DNA of 64,000 bases from Laceyella putida (lineage in GTDB: Bacteria > Bacillota > Bacilli > Thermoactinomycetales > Thermoactinomycetaceae). The notes beneath the pieces were generated by a model. The model was not told the origin of the DNA, ran no database searches, and saw nothing but the letters and a program-made list of their open reading frames with translations. Where the stretch lies: contig NZ_JBHTBW010000047.1 of the NCBI RefSeq assembly GCF_042665195.1, positions 1-64,000 on the forward strand, written 5' to 3'. Both the position numbers and the translations under genes were made by a program. This document shows positions 42,701 through 50,604 of this stretch, in pieces; position 1 is the first letter of the stretch; each line of letters starts with the position of its first letter.

Positions 42701-42759
42701 TTGACAAAAATAGTATGACATAATACAATATAAGTGACACCATATTAAAAGCGTTTACA
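42701..42759 (+). promoter_or_regulatory. SR1-like promoter with cre-like and CcpN-like sites
   Basis: Perfect TTGACA (42701-42706), 17 bases and TACAAT (42724-42729). TATGACATAAT (42714-42724) in the spacer fits 10 of 11 positions of the CcpN box TRTGHYATAYW as I recall it. TAAAAGCGTTTACA (42746-42759) fits the cre pattern with one mismatch, just after the transcription start. In B. subtilis SR1 is repressed by CcpN and CcpA on sugar. Confidence 0.62.
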
Positions 42760-42796
42760 ATGATGAGGATGCAAAATAGGTGTGGGGGGAACTTCA

Positions 42797-42937
42797 ATGG
42801 AAGCGATTGTGTGCCAAACGTGTGAGGATGTTATTACGTATGTGCCATCTGAAAAGGTGGGCACGTTATACGGACAATGTCCAGGTTGTGACAAAGAGGA
42901 AGAGAAAGCCGCTTTGGCTAACGCTTCAAGAGAGTAA
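42797..42937 (+). CDS. GapA-binding peptide SR1P (dual-function SR1-like RNA)
   Basis: 46 residues, ATG 42797 after GGGGGGAA. It matches the SR1P family: MEAIVCQTCEDVI, then SEKVGTLYGQCPGC, with two CxxC pairs. In B. subtilis the RNA SR1 pairs with ahrC mRNA and also encodes SR1P, which binds GapA and aids RNase J1. As in B. subtilis the gene lies beside speA. The transcript (about 42736-43013) would be roughly 280 bases; whether its RNA part also regulates arginine genes is untested. Confidence 0.82.
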   Translation: MEAIVCQTCEDVITYVPSEKVGTLYGQCPGCDKEEEKAALANASRE

Positions 42938-42984
42938 ACCAGATTGCATAAGACAGAAACCTTATTCCTTCTAAGATAAATGAG

Positions 42985-43013
42985 AAAGCCACCGCCATTC
43001 AAGGCGGTGGCTT
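42985..43013. terminator. Terminator shared by the SR1P locus and speA
   Basis: AAGCCACCGCC pairs with GGCGGTGGCTT (43003-43013) around ATTCAA. It overlaps the stop codon of the convergent speA gene. The T tail is short on both strands. Confidence 0.7.
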
Positions 43014-44466
43014 ATTTGATCACTCGAACCGTTTGCAGCGTGGGGTCTTCCGGCCCTTGGACGGGAAGGCCCGCTTGAATGTGTTCCGCGATATAGTAGA
43101 TGTTTTCCTCGGTAATCTCTTCTCCGGGTGCCAAGATCGGGATGCCCGGCGGGTAGATCATGATGAATTCGGCGATCACCCTGCCAGCGGCTTCCTTCAG
43201 CAAAATCGATTCTGTTTCGCTGTAGAAAGCCTCGCGGGGAGAGAGAACCAGCGTCGGGATATCAGGCAGATGAATCTCCACGGCGGAGCATCGTCCCGCT
43301 TGATAAAATTGGGAAGACATGCCTCTGAGCGCAGTGAGCAATTGATCGATGGTCTCATTCGTGTCACCGGGCGTGATCAGGCAGAGAAGGTTATATAAAT
43401 CGCTGAGTTCCACTTCAATTTGGTAGTGGTCACGCAACCAATTCTCCGCTTCACTTCCGTTGATGGACATATTTTCCAGATGGATGAGCAACTTTGTCTC
43501 ATCCATGTCATAGACGGCGTCGCTCCCCAACCATTCACGTCCGACGCAACGCAAACCGGGAATTTCATTGATCTGGCGACGGGCGTAATCGGCTAATTTC
43601 AGTGTCTCTTCAATGATCTCTTCCCCATTGACCGCCAAATAACGGCGGGCGGCATCAAGGGAGGCGAGTAGGATATACGATGTGGACGTCGTGGTCAACA
43701 TGCTGATGATGGATTGCACACGGGCTGGGTTAACCAATCCCTCGCGCACGTTGAGAACGGAGCTTTGGGTGAGCGAACCTCCCAATTTATGCACGCTGGT
43801 GGCGGCCATGTCGGCGCCGGCATCCATCGCCGACATGGGTAAACGGTCATGAAAGTGGGTCAGCACACCATGGGCTTCATCGACGAGGACGGGGATGCCG
43901 TAACGATGAACCAGCTCGACGATTTCCTTCAGGTTGCCTGCCACACCATAGTAGGTGGGATTGATGACCAGTACGGCTTTGGCATCCGGATGTTGTTTCA
44001 ACGCTTTGTCCACTTGGCAAGCGGTGATGCCGTGAGCGATGCCCAAGGTCTTATCCATTTCCGGGTGGACAAAAATGGGAAGCGCCCCCGCTAAAATGAC
44101 GGCGGATAAGACGGATTTATGCACATTTCGCGGCACGATGATTTTATCACCAGGCCCCACCACGGACATCACCATGGTCATGATCGCGCCACTGGTTCCT
44201 TGGATGGAGAAAAAGGTATGATCCGCCCCAAAGGCTTCGGCGGCCAACTGTTGGGCTTCCTGGATAATGCCTTGCGGATGATGCAAATCATCGAGAGGGG
44301 CAATGTTGATCAAATCGATCGACAGGGCATTCAAGCCGATGAAATCGCGATATTCGGGGTCCATGCCTTGCCCTTTTTTATGTCCGGGAATATGAAATTG
44401 AATGGGATTAAGGTTCGCGTGTTCTCTCAATTTTGTAAATAAAGGGGTATGATATTGTCTGTTCAT
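43012..44466 (-). CDS. speA: Arginine decarboxylase (Orn/Lys/Arg decarboxylase, SpeA type)
   Basis: 484 residues, near the 490 of B. subtilis SpeA. Fold-type I PLP enzyme that makes agmatine from arginine for spermidine synthesis. PLP lysine is Lys227 in TSVHKLGGSLTQSS, with Asp196 and His199 in VDEAHG. The N-terminus HIPGHKKGQG and the C-terminal YPPGIPILAPGE are typical. The lysine decarboxylase-like YaaO is a close relative, so substrate rests on context with SR1P and the yktB-like gene. Confidence 0.88.
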   Translation of the reverse strand: MNRQYHTPLFTKLREHANLNPIQFHIPGHKKGQGMDPEYRDFIGLNALSIDLINIAPLDDLHHPQGIIQEAQQLAAEAFGADHTFFSIQGTSGAIMTMVMSVVGPGDKIIVPRNVHKSVLSAVILAGALPIFVHPEMDKTLGIAHGITACQVDKALKQHPDAKAVLVINPTYYGVAGNLKEIVELVHRYGIPVLVDEAHGVLTHFHDRLPMSAMDAGADMAATSVHKLGGSLTQSSVLNVREGLVNPARVQSIISMLTTTSTSYILLASLDAARRYLAVNGEEIIEETLKLADYARRQINEIPGLRCVGREWLGSDAVYDMDETKLLIHLENMSINGSEAENWLRDHYQIEVELSDLYNLLCLITPGDTNETIDQLLTALRGMSSQFYQAGRCSAVEIHLPDIPTLVLSPREAFYSETESILLKEAAGRVIAEFIMIYPPGIPILAPGEEITEENIYYIAEHIQAGLPVQGPEDPTLQTVRVIK

Positions 44467-44654
44467 AAGCGTTGCCTGCCTTTACCGTATTAGCTTTATC
44501 ACATGAACCGCATGAATAAACGGATGATTGCCTGATCATATGCACGACCGTTAGTATAACAAAAACGAACCGGCAACAAAAGAAAAATTTCGAAGCAAAA
44601 TGTGACAGCGGGCTGAGGGGTGAAGGGAGGGGGCCGGGAGTTGGAAGAAACATA

Positions 44655-44678
44655 GCAAAAAACGCCTCCGAAGAGGCG
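44655..44678 (-). terminator. Intrinsic terminator of the yktB-like gene
   Basis: On the minus strand CGCCTC-TTCG-GAGGCG, a UUCG-capped stem, is followed by TTTTTT (complement of 44657-44662). Confidence 0.88.
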
Positions 44679-44694
44679 CTTTGAAGAAGTGTTT

Positions 44695-45321
44695 TTATTT
44701 CAGCGACAATTGGTAAAGGGGATATAGCGTCTCGCAAGTGGATTCGATTTTGCTGATCAAATCATCCCCGGATAACCGGCAAGCTTCTTTGCGCGGAATC
44801 ACACTTCCGCATAAAAACTCCGCTTTCTTCACCTTTTCCAAACGGTCCAGCAGCTTGTGCGCTTGTTCTTCCGTCAAATCCGCTTTGCGGGTGACATCGG
44901 GCATGGTGTGATCTTGTGAAAAATAATAAGAATCAGGAATGGTGGGCCACATTTCATCAAATTGCTCGCGCAGGTTACGGGCAAAAGGTTGTTTGCGCTC
45001 ACATTCATAAATCAGGGCAAACCAGATGAAGAGGTGGGTGTCGCGAATGCCAAACTGAAAGTGGGGCAACCCTTTGTACCCCCGCTTGCTGGTGGACCAG
45101 GCCACCCACGTCTCTTCTGGGGGATTGACGGTGCGGCGGGCGTGTTTGGCAATATGTACAGTGACGGGTTCTCCCAATTTCATCGTCAAAAAAGAAGAAA
45201 TGTGTTGCCCGATGATTTCAAATTTGGGCTGGATATTCCGTTTGATCGCGTACATGCGCGGCTCGAGCCCATCGATGTGGAACACTTGAAAATCTTGGTC
45301 AATAAAACCGGGTTTATTCAT
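44695..45321 (-). CDS. UPF0637/DUF1054 family protein (YktB-like)
   Basis: 208 residues from the ATG at 45321, which fits the family N-terminus NKPGFIDQDFQVFHIDGL; an ATG 12 bases upstream has no better ribosome site. Conserved RRTVNPPEETWVAWS and FQFGIRDTHLFIWFALI. A heme- or ligand-binding ferredoxin-like fold is known from structural work on the family, but function is unknown. It lies next to speA as in B. subtilis. Confidence 0.85.
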   Translation of the reverse strand: MNKPGFIDQDFQVFHIDGLEPRMYAIKRNIQPKFEIIGQHISSFLTMKLGEPVTVHIAKHARRTVNPPEETWVAWSTSKRGYKGLPHFQFGIRDTHLFIWFALIYECERKQPFARNLREQFDEMWPTIPDSYYFSQDHTMPDVTRKADLTEEQAHKLLDRLEKVKKAEFLCGSVIPRKEACRLSGDDLISKIESTCETLYPLYQLSLK

Positions 45322-45561
45322 CGTTTTCACCATCCGTATTGATTGAAGTCATGTGTCTTCCTATTCGTTGTCTGGGAACGGGCGATAGAGCAGAGTGGAT
45401 TTTGTATTATCTTACCACAGTGGTGAGGTAGATAAAAATTTCAGAGAATTAAATTCTAAAAATTTAAACTTTATAAAGCTGTTCACCGTTCCCCTTTCTA
45501 TGAACACTGCGTAAATTAAAGGAAAGAATGTTAGCCGTCAGGTAGGTTTAATTCGTCTGAG

Positions 45562-45621
45562 TTGGGGCAAAGCTGTATCCAAGCTAACCTTTTAGGTCAG
45601 CGGTTGGGACCCAAAGCCCAA
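45562..45621 (+). ncRNA. Candidate structured leader RNA, class unknown
   Basis: TTGGGGC (45562-45568) can pair with GCCCAA (45616-45621) to close a 60-base domain. Inside are GCTG (45572-45575) with CAGC (45598-45601) and AACCT/AGGT capped by TT. A competing hairpin TTGGG-A-CCCAA (45604-45614) is possible. The runs GGGGCAAAGC and GGACCCAAAGCCC recall c-di-GMP-I riboswitches, but the second helix of that class is missing. It ends 25 bases before the start of the next gene. Confidence 0.35.
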
Positions 45622-45646
45622 GAATAAAAAAGGGGTGTAGTGGACC

Positions 45647-45838
45647 GTGGAAGAGGTAATCAGAGCCTACCGTTGCCGAGATGCAGAGGAACGTATCCCG
45701 ATTTTGCAAATGGAATTAGATTATGAACTGGAGAAGCTACATGAAGCCTTGAAGAACAGAAATTACCACAAGATCGACCAATGTAAAGCTCGATTGGAAG
45801 AAATCAGAAAAGAGATGCTCATCTTGGAAGTTTTATAA
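45647..45838 (+). CDS. Small coiled-coil protein, unknown
   Basis: 63 residues, GTG start at 45647 after AAAAAAGGGGTG. Almost entirely helical and charged, with a heptad-like pattern over residues 18-60 (LQMELDYELEKLHEAL, then CKARLEEIRKEMLIL). It is not a Spo0E-type phosphatase, since the SQxLD motif is absent. Not recognised. It follows a structured leader and ends at a strong terminator. Confidence 0.6.
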   Translation: MEEVIRAYRCRDAEERIPILQMELDYELEKLHEALKNRNYHKIDQCKARLEEIRKEMLILEVL

Positions 45839-45887
45839 AACAATTCCGTCTATTTCTGGAGAAAAGGAAATAAATTAGAATTTGTCG

Positions 45888-45938
45888 AAAGTGTAACATG
45901 TGAGAATTTTAGGTCGCATGTTACACTTTTTATTTTTT
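45888..45938 (+). terminator. Intrinsic terminator after the coiled-coil gene
   Basis: AAAGTGTAACATG (45888-45900) pairs with CATGTTACACTTT (45918-45930), then TTATTTTTTT. Confidence 0.92.
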
Positions 45939-45973
45939 TAGTGACTTATTCCAATTATTCGGGGGGCGTAATC

Positions 45974-47464
45974 ATGGAGTGGAAATTGACAAGAGAACCG
46001 TTAGCCTCAGTGGCTACGGACGGGATTATTGTATTTCATTCCAAAGAAAGAGAATCGACACAGGGAATGGCGCGTGAGATTGACGAGGCTCTCGGTTTTC
46101 GGATTTCCAGCCTGATCGCAGCAGGAGAGATTACGGGTGAACTGGGCGAAGTGACCCAGTTGCACAATTGGGGTAAGATTCCATCTGGGCGTGTCATTGT
46201 GGTTGGTTTGGGCGAGGAGACCAGCATTGATTTGCATCAGTTCAAACATGCGATTGCGGAAGCGAGTCGCGCCGCCAAGCAAAAAGGGCTAAAAAGTGTG
46301 GGCATCGGTTGCCCGTCATTCATTATCGAACGATACAACTCAGTTGATGTCGTGCAAGCGATTGTGGAAGGGGTCGAATTGGGCACATATCAACACCAGA
46401 CATACCAAACGGTAGAAAAGAAGAAAGAGCTGGAGAGTGTGTTGATCATTTCTCCCCAATTAAAAGATTCGGCCGCACAAGCGGGGATCGAACGGGGGCA
46501 GATTTTTGCCCGCGCAACCAACTACGCTAGGTTTTTGTCTCATGAACCTGCCAATCTGTTAACGCCACAACAGTTTGTTGACTATGCCAAACAGATTGCC
46601 GAAAAACGGGGTTTGGAGATAGAAGTGTTGGAAGAGGCGCGTTTGGAAGAATTGGGCATGCGGGCATTGTTGTCCGTTGCGCGCGGGAGCGAAACCGGCG
46701 CGCGCATGATCGTGATGTCTTATCAAGGGGCGCCGGAAAGCAGAGAGGTCCTCGGTCTGGTCGGCAAAGGTGTGACTTTTGACAGCGGTGGCATTCAGGT
46801 GAAACCTTGGCAAGGCATGAATGAGATGAAAGAAGACATGGCAGGAGCGGCAGCGGTGCTGGCGGCGATGGATGCGATTGGGGAATTGCGGCCCCATAGC
46901 AATGTGTTGGCGGTGATGCCGGTCTGTGAAAATATGATCAGCGGTCAGTCGTATCGGCCTGGCGATGTGATTCACTCATTTAGCGGCAAGACGATCGAAG
47001 TTGTCCATACCGATGCCGAAGGCCGGATCATTCTGGCTGATGCGATTTCTTATGCGAAGCGGAAGGGAGCGACACGCTTAGTGGATGTGGCCACACTGAC
47101 GGGAGCGGTGATTGTTGCCCTGGGACATGAGGCGACCGGCGTGATGAGCAATGATGAAGAATGGGTGAGCGAAGTGAAGACGGCGGCCCGCATTGCAGGT
47201 GAGCGCATGTGGGAGTTGCCGATGTACAAAGAGTTTGAAACCTATGTCAAAAGTGAAATCGCCGATGTGAAGAACGAAGGTGGAAGCCCGGCGGGGTGCA
47301 TCCAAGGCGGCTTGTTTCTACGGGAGTTTGCCGAAGAGACCCCATGGGTGCACCTGGATATTGCCGGAACAGCCACGGTGCCTCGCGAATCAGGAATCTT
47401 TGTCAAAGGGGCGACCGGGGTGGCGGTGCGGACATTGATCCAATTGGCGGTTCGCTTCGGCTGA
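45974..47464 (+). CDS. pepA: Leucyl aminopeptidase (M17)
   Basis: 496 residues, ATG 45974 after GGGGGGCG. Two-metal cytosolic exopeptidase that frees N-terminal residues. N-terminal M17 domain, then the catalytic domain with GKGVTFDSGGIQVKP, EDMAGAAAV and TDAEGRIILADA, which supply the metal-binding Lys, Asp and Glu. The M17 signature NTDAEGR reads HTDAEGR here. Monocistronic. Confidence 0.93.
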   Translation: MEWKLTREPLASVATDGIIVFHSKERESTQGMAREIDEALGFRISSLIAAGEITGELGEVTQLHNWGKIPSGRVIVVGLGEETSIDLHQFKHAIAEASRAAKQKGLKSVGIGCPSFIIERYNSVDVVQAIVEGVELGTYQHQTYQTVEKKKELESVLIISPQLKDSAAQAGIERGQIFARATNYARFLSHEPANLLTPQQFVDYAKQIAEKRGLEIEVLEEARLEELGMRALLSVARGSETGARMIVMSYQGAPESREVLGLVGKGVTFDSGGIQVKPWQGMNEMKEDMAGAAAVLAAMDAIGELRPHSNVLAVMPVCENMISGQSYRPGDVIHSFSGKTIEVVHTDAEGRIILADAISYAKRKGATRLVDVATLTGAVIVALGHEATGVMSNDEEWVSEVKTAARIAGERMWELPMYKEFETYVKSEIADVKNEGGSPAGCIQGGLFLREFAEETPWVHLDIAGTATVPRESGIFVKGATGVAVRTLIQLAVRFG

Positions 47465-47481
47465 ACGGATGGGATGAAAAT

Positions 47482-47525
47482 CGGACAGATGGGCAGAAAG
47501 ACCGCTCATCTGCTCCGGTTTTTTT
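47482..47525 (+). terminator. Intrinsic terminator after pepA
   Basis: CGGACAGATGGGC (47482-47494) pairs with GCTCATCTGCTCCG (47504-47517) with small bulges, followed by seven Ts. Confidence 0.8.
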
Positions 47526-47567
47526 GTGTACAATAGACAAGAAACAAAGAAAGCGAGGGTAGTCAAG

Positions 47568-47879
47568 ATGAACATAACGGTGTCGGATCGGGCCTTAACC
47601 CATTTGCTGGAAGCCAAACCAACAGATGAAGCGGTGTTGCGCATTGCCGCCATTACGGAAGGATGCGGTTGCAGTGCGGATGCGGCATTTGAGATGAACT
47701 GGGATTACGCGAAGCCGGATGATGTCAAAGTGACCGTGTCGCAAGCCTTGCAAGTCGTTTTGGACCGGGAGAGTGTTCAATTTTTTGGGCCCGCATTATG
47801 GGTGGATTGGCATGAGGCGCATCATGCTTATGTATTGAAGAACAAGGAACAAATTTTCGCGAATCATCTAATGTTATGA
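47568..47879 (+). CDS. HesB/IscA-like Fe-S biogenesis domain protein (YqkB-like)
   Basis: 103 residues, ATG 47568 after GCGAGGG. The HesB-like fold region is seen in EGCGCSADAAFEMNWD and SVQFFGPALWVDW, but the canonical C-terminal CxC of IscA/SufA is missing, as in the YqkB/YneR branch. Function in that branch is unclear. The ugpQ-like gene follows after 13 bases. Confidence 0.75.
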   Translation: MNITVSDRALTHLLEAKPTDEAVLRIAAITEGCGCSADAAFEMNWDYAKPDDVKVTVSQALQVVLDRESVQFFGPALWVDWHEAHHAYVLKNKEQIFANHLML

Positions 47880-47892
47880 GATGGGTGAGAAG

Positions 47893-48687
47893 ATGAAGCG
47901 AACCAAAGTGTTTGCCCACCGCGGCTTTTCCGGCATCGCTCCGGAAAATACCATGGCGGCGTTCCAATTGGCGGTGGAAGCGGGAGCGGACGGAATAGAG
48001 CTGGATGTGCACATGACCGGGGATGGGGAAATCGTGGTGTTGCATGATGAGCAGTTGGAGCGGACCACGACGGGAACCGGTTGGGTGAAAGATCGGACGT
48101 GGGCTGAGCTGGAAGCGGTGGAATGCGGTTTGTGGTATGTCCCGCCCGTTAAGGGGGAACGGTTGCCTACCTTGGCTCAGGTGCTGGAATTGGCGTGGGA
48201 AACGGACATTTGCCTCAATATCGAATTGAAGAATAACTGGGTCGCTTACCCCGGAATGGAAGAGCGGGTAGTTGCGTTGGTGGAACGATATCATATGGCG
48301 GAACGCGTGATTTTATCCTCATTCAACCACAACTCCTTGAAACAGTTGAGCTTGCTGAAGCCCAGTTGGTCACTTGCGGCCCTCTATGATTGCAAGTTGG
48401 TCGAGCCATGGCAATATGCGCGCCTTATTGGGGTGAATTCACTTCATCCCCATTATCGGTCCGTCGACGAGGAGATGGTGCAAACCTGCCAGCGACACGG
48501 GATTGGCATACGCCCTTATACGGTGGATGAGGAGCGGGATATCAAGCGGCTCCTTGCGGCGGGAGTGGAGGCGATCATCACCAATCATCCCGATCGCGTG
48601 CAAAAGTTGGCGCGGCATGGGGCCGAAGAGTTGTTGCCCCAATCAGAAGATGATACAATAGGGAAAGTGGAGCGGCGCCTGAAATAG
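47893..48687 (+). CDS. Glycerophosphodiester phosphodiesterase
   Basis: 264 residues, ATG 47893 chosen since GGTGAG precedes it; an ATG at 47881 in frame has no ribosome site. TIM-barrel GDPD with catalytic AHRGFSGIAPENT (residues 7-19), ELDVHMTGDGEIVVLHD and NIELKN, giving glycerol 3-phosphate and an alcohol. No signal peptide, so cytoplasmic (UgpQ type). In operon with the HesB-like gene. Confidence 0.93.
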   Translation: MKRTKVFAHRGFSGIAPENTMAAFQLAVEAGADGIELDVHMTGDGEIVVLHDEQLERTTTGTGWVKDRTWAELEAVECGLWYVPPVKGERLPTLAQVLELAWETDICLNIELKNNWVAYPGMEERVVALVERYHMAERVILSSFNHNSLKQLSLLKPSWSLAALYDCKLVEPWQYARLIGVNSLHPHYRSVDEEMVQTCQRHGIGIRPYTVDEERDIKRLLAAGVEAIITNHPDRVQKLARHGAEELLPQSEDDTIGKVERRLK

Positions 48688-48718
48688 CGGCGCTTTTTGT
48701 CTTTCAGGAGGAATCGAG

Positions 48719-49555
48719 ATGAAAATAGGTTGCCATATCAGCGTAGCGAAAGGCTTTGCCAAAGCGGCATCAAAAGCCAAAGAGTTGGGGGCTGAATCGT
48801 TTCAAGTGTTTACGAAAAATCCGCGCGGCTTGAAACCAAAGAAGCTTGACATGGGCGATGCGGACCGCGGGAAGGCGTTTTGCGAAGAGCACGGCATCGT
48901 GTTGATCGCGCATACCCCTTATATTACCAACCTGTCCACTCCCAAAGAAGATTTGCATGAAGTGACGATTCGGTCAATCAAAGAAGATCTGACCATTGCC
49001 GAAGCTTATGGGGCGGTTGGCGCAGTCGTTCACTGTGGCAAGCATGTGGGTGAAGGGGAAGAATACGGACGCAAACGGATGGTTGAAACGCTCAACCTCA
49101 TTCTGGCTGATTACCGGGGAACCACGAAGCTGCTGTTGGAAAATACCGCGGGTCAAGGCAGTGAGCTGGGTTTGACGATCCGTGAGTTGACGGAGATCCG
49201 CAATGCGACGAATTATCCGGAAAAAATCGGCTTCTGCTTTGACACCTGCCATGCCTTTGCTGCGGGAATCTGGACAGAGGAATCGTTTGGAGCCTTGGTG
49301 GAAGAGATGAAGGAGACAGGTTATCTTGACCATCTTGTGGCCATTCACTTCAATGATAGCAAGGTGCCGTTCAACAGCCGAAAAGACCGGCATGAGAAAA
49401 TCGGCAAGGGGGAAATCGGGTCAGATGCCTTGGCTTTATTTTTGCGGGATGATGCGTTTGCCCATTTGCCCATCATTTTGGAGACCCCGGTCGATGACGA
49501 GATGGAGTATGCCGAAGAGATTAAATACTTACACCAGTTGAGCCAAGGGGCTTGA
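48719..49555 (+). CDS. nfo: Endonuclease IV (deoxyribonuclease IV)
   Basis: 278 residues. Three-zinc AP endonuclease of base excision repair. Family blocks include GCHISVAKGF (4-13), AHTPYITNLSTP, VVHCGKHVGEG, LLLENTAGQGSELG, FCFDTCHAFAAG, HFNDSK and ILETP, which supply the His, Glu and Asp metal ligands. AGGAGG before ATG 48719. 31 bases after the phosphodiesterase gene. Confidence 0.95.
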   Translation: MKIGCHISVAKGFAKAASKAKELGAESFQVFTKNPRGLKPKKLDMGDADRGKAFCEEHGIVLIAHTPYITNLSTPKEDLHEVTIRSIKEDLTIAEAYGAVGAVVHCGKHVGEGEEYGRKRMVETLNLILADYRGTTKLLLENTAGQGSELGLTIRELTEIRNATNYPEKIGFCFDTCHAFAAGIWTEESFGALVEEMKETGYLDHLVAIHFNDSKVPFNSRKDRHEKIGKGEIGSDALALFLRDDAFAHLPIILETPVDDEMEYAEEIKYLHQLSQGA

Positions 49556-49570
49556 GAAAGGAGAAACGAC

Positions 49571-49843
49571 ATGGAGGCGATACAATCGTGGCTGGGAAGC
49601 CTTTCACCGTGGATGACGTATTTGCTCATTCTTGTACTGGCGGCTGTCGTGTATAAGGTGGCCTTTGCCATTCGCTTGCCGCTGTTGAAACAAGCCGTTG
49701 TTTATTTGGCTTTGGCTGTCGGCTGTTTATTGTTGACCCTGTTTCACTACATGGGCTTTCCCATTGTTCCCATTCTCTTTTTTACCGTTGTTCTCATTGC
49801 TGTCACAAGGATACGGCTCCATTTTTTCCGAAAACAAAATTGA
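49571..49843 (+). CDS. ylaH: YlaH-like membrane protein
   Basis: 90 residues with three hydrophobic segments (about 14-32, 42-60, 64-80). The family block is VVYKVAFAIRLPLLKQAVVYL followed by LAVGCLLLTLF. GAAAGGAG precedes ATG. Function unknown. Together with the ylaI- and ylaJ-like genes it recalls the yla cluster of B. subtilis. Confidence 0.85.
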   Translation: MEAIQSWLGSLSPWMTYLLILVLAAVVYKVAFAIRLPLLKQAVVYLALAVGCLLLTLFHYMGFPIVPILFFTVVLIAVTRIRLHFFRKQN

Positions 49844-49941
49844 GTGTTTGCCGGCGTGAGGGAAAGAAGTGGAGAAAGCCAAAGGGGGATCAAGACCCTT
49901 TCCCGTTTTTGGCAAGAGGGAATTGAGAGGAGAAATCAAGC

Positions 49942-50226
49942 ATGCAGTTGAAAGACGCGTTGTTTAATTGGTTGCAGATCCAAGTGGTGTGGGATAAACG
50001 TCCAAGTGATCGCTCAGCCAAAGACACGGCGCATTTCTTTGAGGAAATGCTGCGTGAAGATCATCAAGTGACGATTGTGGAGAAAAAGGTGGAGGGCGGA
50101 AATTACGTGATCACTTATGAGCAAGCTGGTGAACAGCGGCAAGTTGAGTTTCCGCGCGATATGGCGGAAAAGCTTTTGAACGATATCATCAATGAGCCGA
50201 AGTACAATCAATCCTTTGAAGATTGA
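49942..50226 (+). CDS. Conserved small protein, unknown
   Basis: 94 residues, ATG 49942 after GAGAGGAG. A compact alpha/beta protein with MQLKDALFNWLQIQVVWDKRP at the start and INEPKYNQSF at the end; I recall similar proteins in other Bacillales without known role. Its last 19 bases overlap the convergent ylaI-like gene. Confidence 0.7.
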   Translation: MQLKDALFNWLQIQVVWDKRPSDRSAKDTAHFFEEMLREDHQVTIVEKKVEGGNYVITYEQAGEQRQVEFPRDMAEKLLNDIINEPKYNQSFED

Positions 50227-50417
50227 TCAGGCTTTAGGTCAGCCGCGTGGAAAGGGGTTGATAAAGCGGTTTGGCGTTTGCGCCGCGTTGCTTGCTCGGT
50301 GATGCGCTGGTGGCAGCCGGGGCAAATTTGGATGCGGTGGGGATGCTTCTTGATTTTTTTTTCGGTGAACTTATCGGGTTGGAAGGGTCGGTCACATAAG
50401 ATACAGATCACTTTCAC
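50208..50417 (-). CDS. ylaI: YlaI-family zinc-ribbon protein (DUF2197)
   Basis: 69 residues, GTG start at 50417 (minus) after AAAGGA at a rather long 12-base spacing. Two CxxC pairs form a likely zinc ribbon: ICILCDRPF (4-12) and QICPGCHQRI (30-39). The basic C-terminal tail is longer than in B. subtilis YlaI. Convergent, overlapping the previous gene by 19 bases. Confidence 0.82.
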   Translation of the reverse strand: MKVICILCDRPFQPDKFTEKKIKKHPHRIQICPGCHQRITEQATRRKRQTALSTPFHAADLKPDQSSKD

Positions 50418-50529
50418 AGCGAGTTACGTCCTTTCCGTGCAGATAGTATAAAGCTAGTATACTACATAAACGGAAGCATAAGCTAATGGTAGGGACAAGG
50501 GAAACGACCCATTCGTGCGCTATGTTCAT

Positions 50530-50563
50530 AAAAAAGAAACTCCGCAAATGATTGCTTGCGGAG
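50530..50563 (-). terminator. Terminator of the ylaJ-like gene
   Basis: On the minus strand CTCCGCAA pairs with TTGCGGAG (arms 50539-50547 and 50556-50563), then TTTCTTTTTTAT. A second stem GTCGTTCC/GGAACGAC (50568-50593) with T run on the plus side lies next to it. Confidence 0.75.
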
Positions 50564-50604
50564 CGCGTCGTTCCGGCTCTGCTGGGAACGACTTTTTATT
50601 GCCA

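Noticed and set aside
45562..45621. Cyclic-di-GMP-I riboswitch
   Set aside because: The purine runs are similar, but the second helix with its tetraloop receptor is missing, so I list it only as an unassigned structured RNA.
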